The position numbers were made by a program, and so were the translations under genes. Below, piece by piece: positions 4,961 to 7,028 of a stretch of 7,028 bases of DNA. The notes under the pieces were generated by a model. The model searched no databases, was not told the DNA's origin, and saw nothing but the letters and a program-made list of their open reading frames with translations. The stretch spans positions 1-7,028 of the forward strand of contig CALLQJ010000293.1 in assembly GCA_938014865.1 (NCBI GenBank). The letters are read 5' to 3'. Source of the stretch: an uncultured Fastidiosipila sp. (lineage in GTDB: Bacteria; Bacillota; Clostridia; Saccharofermentanales; Fastidiosipilaceae). The number at the start of each line of letters is the position of its first letter. The stretch's first letter is position 1.

Positions 4961-6370
4961 ATGGACGCTTTTACAGTCATCGCCGCAATAATAATTGCAA
5001 TTACCTTCCTTGCATTTATTTATTATTGTTTCAAAGGCGGAAACCTTCTCATCGGATTGTTCTCAATTGCTGTTATCTGGACAATATTAGCAACCATTTA
5101 CATGGGCATTAACGGACACGATGAGACAAGTACGTGGAACTTAGTGATGTCAAACATCAAAACGGTTTTCCACGACGGTCCCGTTACCTACGGCGAAACA
5201 ACGGCAATCATCATCTTTGCCAGCTGGTTCGGCCGTGTTCTGGTGGACACCGGAATTGCCGCCGCGTTAATCAAACGCGTCGTCGAGCTTGCCGGTGACA
5301 AGCAGTTTGTAACGGTACTGGTTGTGACCCTCGTAAGTTCCGCACTTTTCATGAGTATCTTCGGACCCGGCAGCGTTATCGCCATGGGCCAGATCATACT
5401 CCCGATTTTCTTCTCGCTCGGCGTGAAAAAAGAACTTGCCGTCGGTGCCTTCCTTATGTCGGTATCTTCGGGCATGTACGTCAACGGCGGTTATGTCAGT
5501 CAGTTCTCCGGTCACGATTTCTTCCGGAAGTTATTCACCGAAGATATTGACGGCTTTAACGCCAAGTTTACGACCTTTTCCTGGGTGGCCACAGCGGTGC
5601 ACATTGTGATCCTGATTCTTTTCGTCATCTTTATGTACAAGAAAACGAAAGATTCGGTCCGCACCATGGCCGTCAAATCAGCGGCTCCGAAGAAAGAGCT
5701 TCCCGCTTATACCTTTATCGTGCCGTTTATTCCGATCATCATGTCTCTTGCCGTCAACATTGTCGGCATGTTCATCCCGGCCGTGAAGGGCTTCCCCGTC
5801 ATTTTCAACTTCCTGATGGGTATTTTCTTCGGCCTCTTATTAACCGGCAATCTCAAGACCTACAAAAAAGCCGTCGAAGCTACGCAGAGAACCCTGCAGA
5901 ACGGGATCTCCGACGTCGCACTCCTGATCGGCATGCTGGTCATGATGAACACCTTTGCCAAGGCCGCCGGCCTGGTCGGTCCGATTATCTCGGCTGTCTT
6001 AGGTGATTCACTCAACTGGATTACGGAAAAACCTTTAATCATTGTCATTGCGTTCATGATCCTTGCACCCCTGGCCCTCTACAGAGGTCCTTTGATGATC
6101 TGGGGTTCAGGTATTGCGCTGACCGGTGTCATCAGCACGGTTCTGACCGGCGGAAACCCTGCCTTGATCGGTACTTTCCCGCTGCTCATGGTCCTCTTCT
6201 ATACGCCTCCGGTAGGCATTACGGCAACAACATGCCCGACGCAGTCGTGGAACATGTGGGCGCTCTCCTACTCTGATTATGAACCCGGAAAGTTTGTAAA
6301 AACCAATCTGCTCTGGGGCTGGGCCATCACGGCAATTAATATTTTCCTGGCCTATCAGATCTTAATGTAA
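4961..6370 (+). CDS. Ion-transporter-superfamily permease (CitMHS/GntP-like), organic-anion type
   Basis: This is a polytopic inner-membrane protein of 469 residues, typical in length for secondary carriers. Hydrophobic segments, in rough order: 3-24, 29-49, 81-102, 116-134, 135-153, 207-226, 251-272, 279-295, 318-332, 357-375, 383-397, 403-424 and 448-468. A charged cytoplasmic-type loop (KKTKDS and onward) lies at about 227-248. IFGPGSV (133-139) and TTCPTQSWNMWALSYSDYEP (423-442) look like the re-entrant and C-terminal elements of the IT superfamily that includes the CitMHS, GntP and Dcu carriers. It probably imports an organic anion by proton or sodium symport. I cannot fix the subfamily. 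The start is ATG 4961, with AGGAAG (4950-4955) 5 nt upstream; a GTG at 4898 would add 21 polar residues ahead of TM1 and has no ribosome binding site. The hydantoinase/oxoprolinase gene 13 bp downstream suggests the substrate is what that enzyme uses. Confidence 0.8.
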   Translation: MDAFTVIAAIIIAITFLAFIYYCFKGGNLLIGLFSIAVIWTILATIYMGINGHDETSTWNLVMSNIKTVFHDGPVTYGETTAIIIFASWFGRVLVDTGIAAALIKRVVELAGDKQFVTVLVVTLVSSALFMSIFGPGSVIAMGQIILPIFFSLGVKKELAVGAFLMSVSSGMYVNGGYVSQFSGHDFFRKLFTEDIDGFNAKFTTFSWVATAVHIVILILFVIFMYKKTKDSVRTMAVKSAAPKKELPAYTFIVPFIPIIMSLAVNIVGMFIPAVKGFPVIFNFLMGIFFGLLLTGNLKTYKKAVEATQRTLQNGISDVALLIGMLVMMNTFAKAAGLVGPIISAVLGDSLNWITEKPLIIVIAFMILAPLALYRGPLMIWGSGIALTGVISTVLTGGNPALIGTFPLLMVLFYTPPVGITATTCPTQSWNMWALSYSDYEPGKFVKTNLLWGWAITAINIFLAYQILM

Positions 6371-6371
6371 G

Positions 6372-6377
6372 AAGGAG
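6372..6377 (+). promoter_or_regulatory. Ribosome binding site of the hydantoinase/oxoprolinase gene
   Basis: AAGGAG lies 6 nt before ATG 6384, inside the 13-bp gap after the permease stop codon. There is no room for a separate promoter, so the two genes are very probably co-transcribed. Confidence 0.85.
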
Positions 6378-6383
6378 TCATAC

Positions 6384-7028
6384 ATGCGTGCTGTAAGAAT
6401 CGGAATAGACGTCGGTGGTACGCATACGAAAGCGGTTGCCATCGACAATAATACAATGGAAATCATCGGCAAGGCATCCGTCCTGACGACTCATACGCAT
6501 GAGCGCGGCGTCGCCAAAGGTGTTATCGAGTGTTTTGAACAATGCCTCTTTGCTAACGACATCAGTCCCGAAGAAGTGATCTTTATCGCACACAGTACCA
6601 CCCAGGCGACGAATGCCATGCTCGAAGGCGACGTCGCCAAGGTCGGGATTATTAACATGGGCGGGGGCGGCTTAGGCGGCTTCCTGGCCCGGCGTCAGAC
6701 GGATTTCGACAGTATTGACCTCAATAACGGAAAAGAAGTCGAGATCGAGTCCAGATACTTTAAGCTGAAAAATCTGACCCGCGACGATATCGAACGCACC
6801 ATCAACGAATTCGTTGATAAAGGCGTACGTGTCGTCGTCGCCTCCAAGGCCTTCGGCGTGGACGATCCCACCGAAGAAGAAATGGTCAGCGAAATCGCCA
6901 CGGAGCACGGTCTTCTGACCACCTCCGCTTCGGAAATCACCAAGCTTTACGGCATGGCGACCCGGACCAAGACGGCGGCTTTGAATGCCAGTATCCTGCC
7001 TACGATGCTGGACACGGCCAACAGTACG
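6384..7028 (+). CDS. Hydantoinase/oxoprolinase-family protein, N-terminal part (runs off right edge)
   Basis: The first 215 residues are visible with no stop; members of this family usually run to about 500-700. Residues 7-18, GIDVGGTHTKAV, form the phosphate-binding start of the ASKHA (actin-like) ATPase fold. HSTTQATNAMLEG (70-82) matches the family's 'H-x-TT-x-ATNA' motif. SKAFGVDDPTEEE (154-166) and TRTKTAALNASILP (193-206) fit the end of the N-terminal domain and the junction to the main hydantoinase A domain. Family members hydrolyse cyclic amides such as 5-oxoproline or hydantoins, or carboxylate ketones, using ATP; many need a partner B subunit. The substrate here is unknown. It is a cytoplasmic enzyme with no signal peptide, co-transcribed with the permease. 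The canonical GGTFT is GGTHT here, a substitution I believe occurs in a Firmicutes/Fusobacteria branch. The B subunit or other partner, if any, would lie beyond the right edge. Confidence 0.85.
   Translation, partial: MRAVRIGIDVGGTHTKAVAIDNNTMEIIGKASVLTTHTHERGVAKGVIECFEQCLFANDISPEEVIFIAHSTTQATNAMLEGDVAKVGIINMGGGGLGGFLARRQTDFDSIDLNNGKEVEIESRYFKLKNLTRDDIERTINEFVDKGVRVVVASKAFGVDDPTEEEMVSEIATEHGLLTTSASEITKLYGMATRTKTAALNASILPTMLDTANST

Overview
The window looks like chromosomal DNA of a Bacillota (Firmicutes) bacterium, probably an anaerobic, gut-type Clostridia or Erysipelotrichia relative. This rests on strong AAGGAG-type ribosome binding sites, the protein families present and moderate GC content with AT-rich intergenic gaps. 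It is a judgement from family resemblance, not a proven placement.

Layout. Positions 1-112 (minus) hold the first 37 codons of a small DUF2007-like protein that runs off the left edge. A divergent intergenic region (113-362) carries a promoter for each side. Positions 363-1517 (plus) encode a two-part protein: an uncharacterised N-terminal module fused to a uridine-kinase-like P-loop domain. Two tandem hairpins with T-rich tails (1546-1614) fill the gap to the convergent gene. Positions 1642-4449 (minus) encode a large MacB/LolD-type ABC exporter with ATPase and permease in one chain. Its very acidic extracellular domain contains a tandem Pro-Glu-Gly repeat built from near-identical 81-bp units.

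Positions 4450-4960 are about 510 bp with no convincing gene. The ABC-proximal part holds a plus-strand terminator, alternative hairpins and a 41-codon ORF of doubtful reality. The distal part is AT-rich and holds the probable promoter and structured leader of the next operon. Positions 4961-6370 (plus) encode an ion-transporter-superfamily permease. It is followed after 13 bp by a hydantoinase/oxoprolinase-family protein (6384 to the right edge, 215 codons seen).

How the genes work together. The permease and the hydantoinase/oxoprolinase are almost certainly one operon: the permease probably imports an organic acid or cyclic amide that the enzyme acts on with ATP. The kinase-like gene, the ABC exporter and the DUF2007-like gene each appear to be independent transcription units. 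I see no mobile element, CRISPR array, tRNA or rRNA. The features most worth a second look are the 81-bp repeat in the exporter ectodomain, the mutually exclusive RNA structures at 4559-4658, the unnamed module fused to the kinase, and the unknown substrate of the permease/hydantoinase pair.
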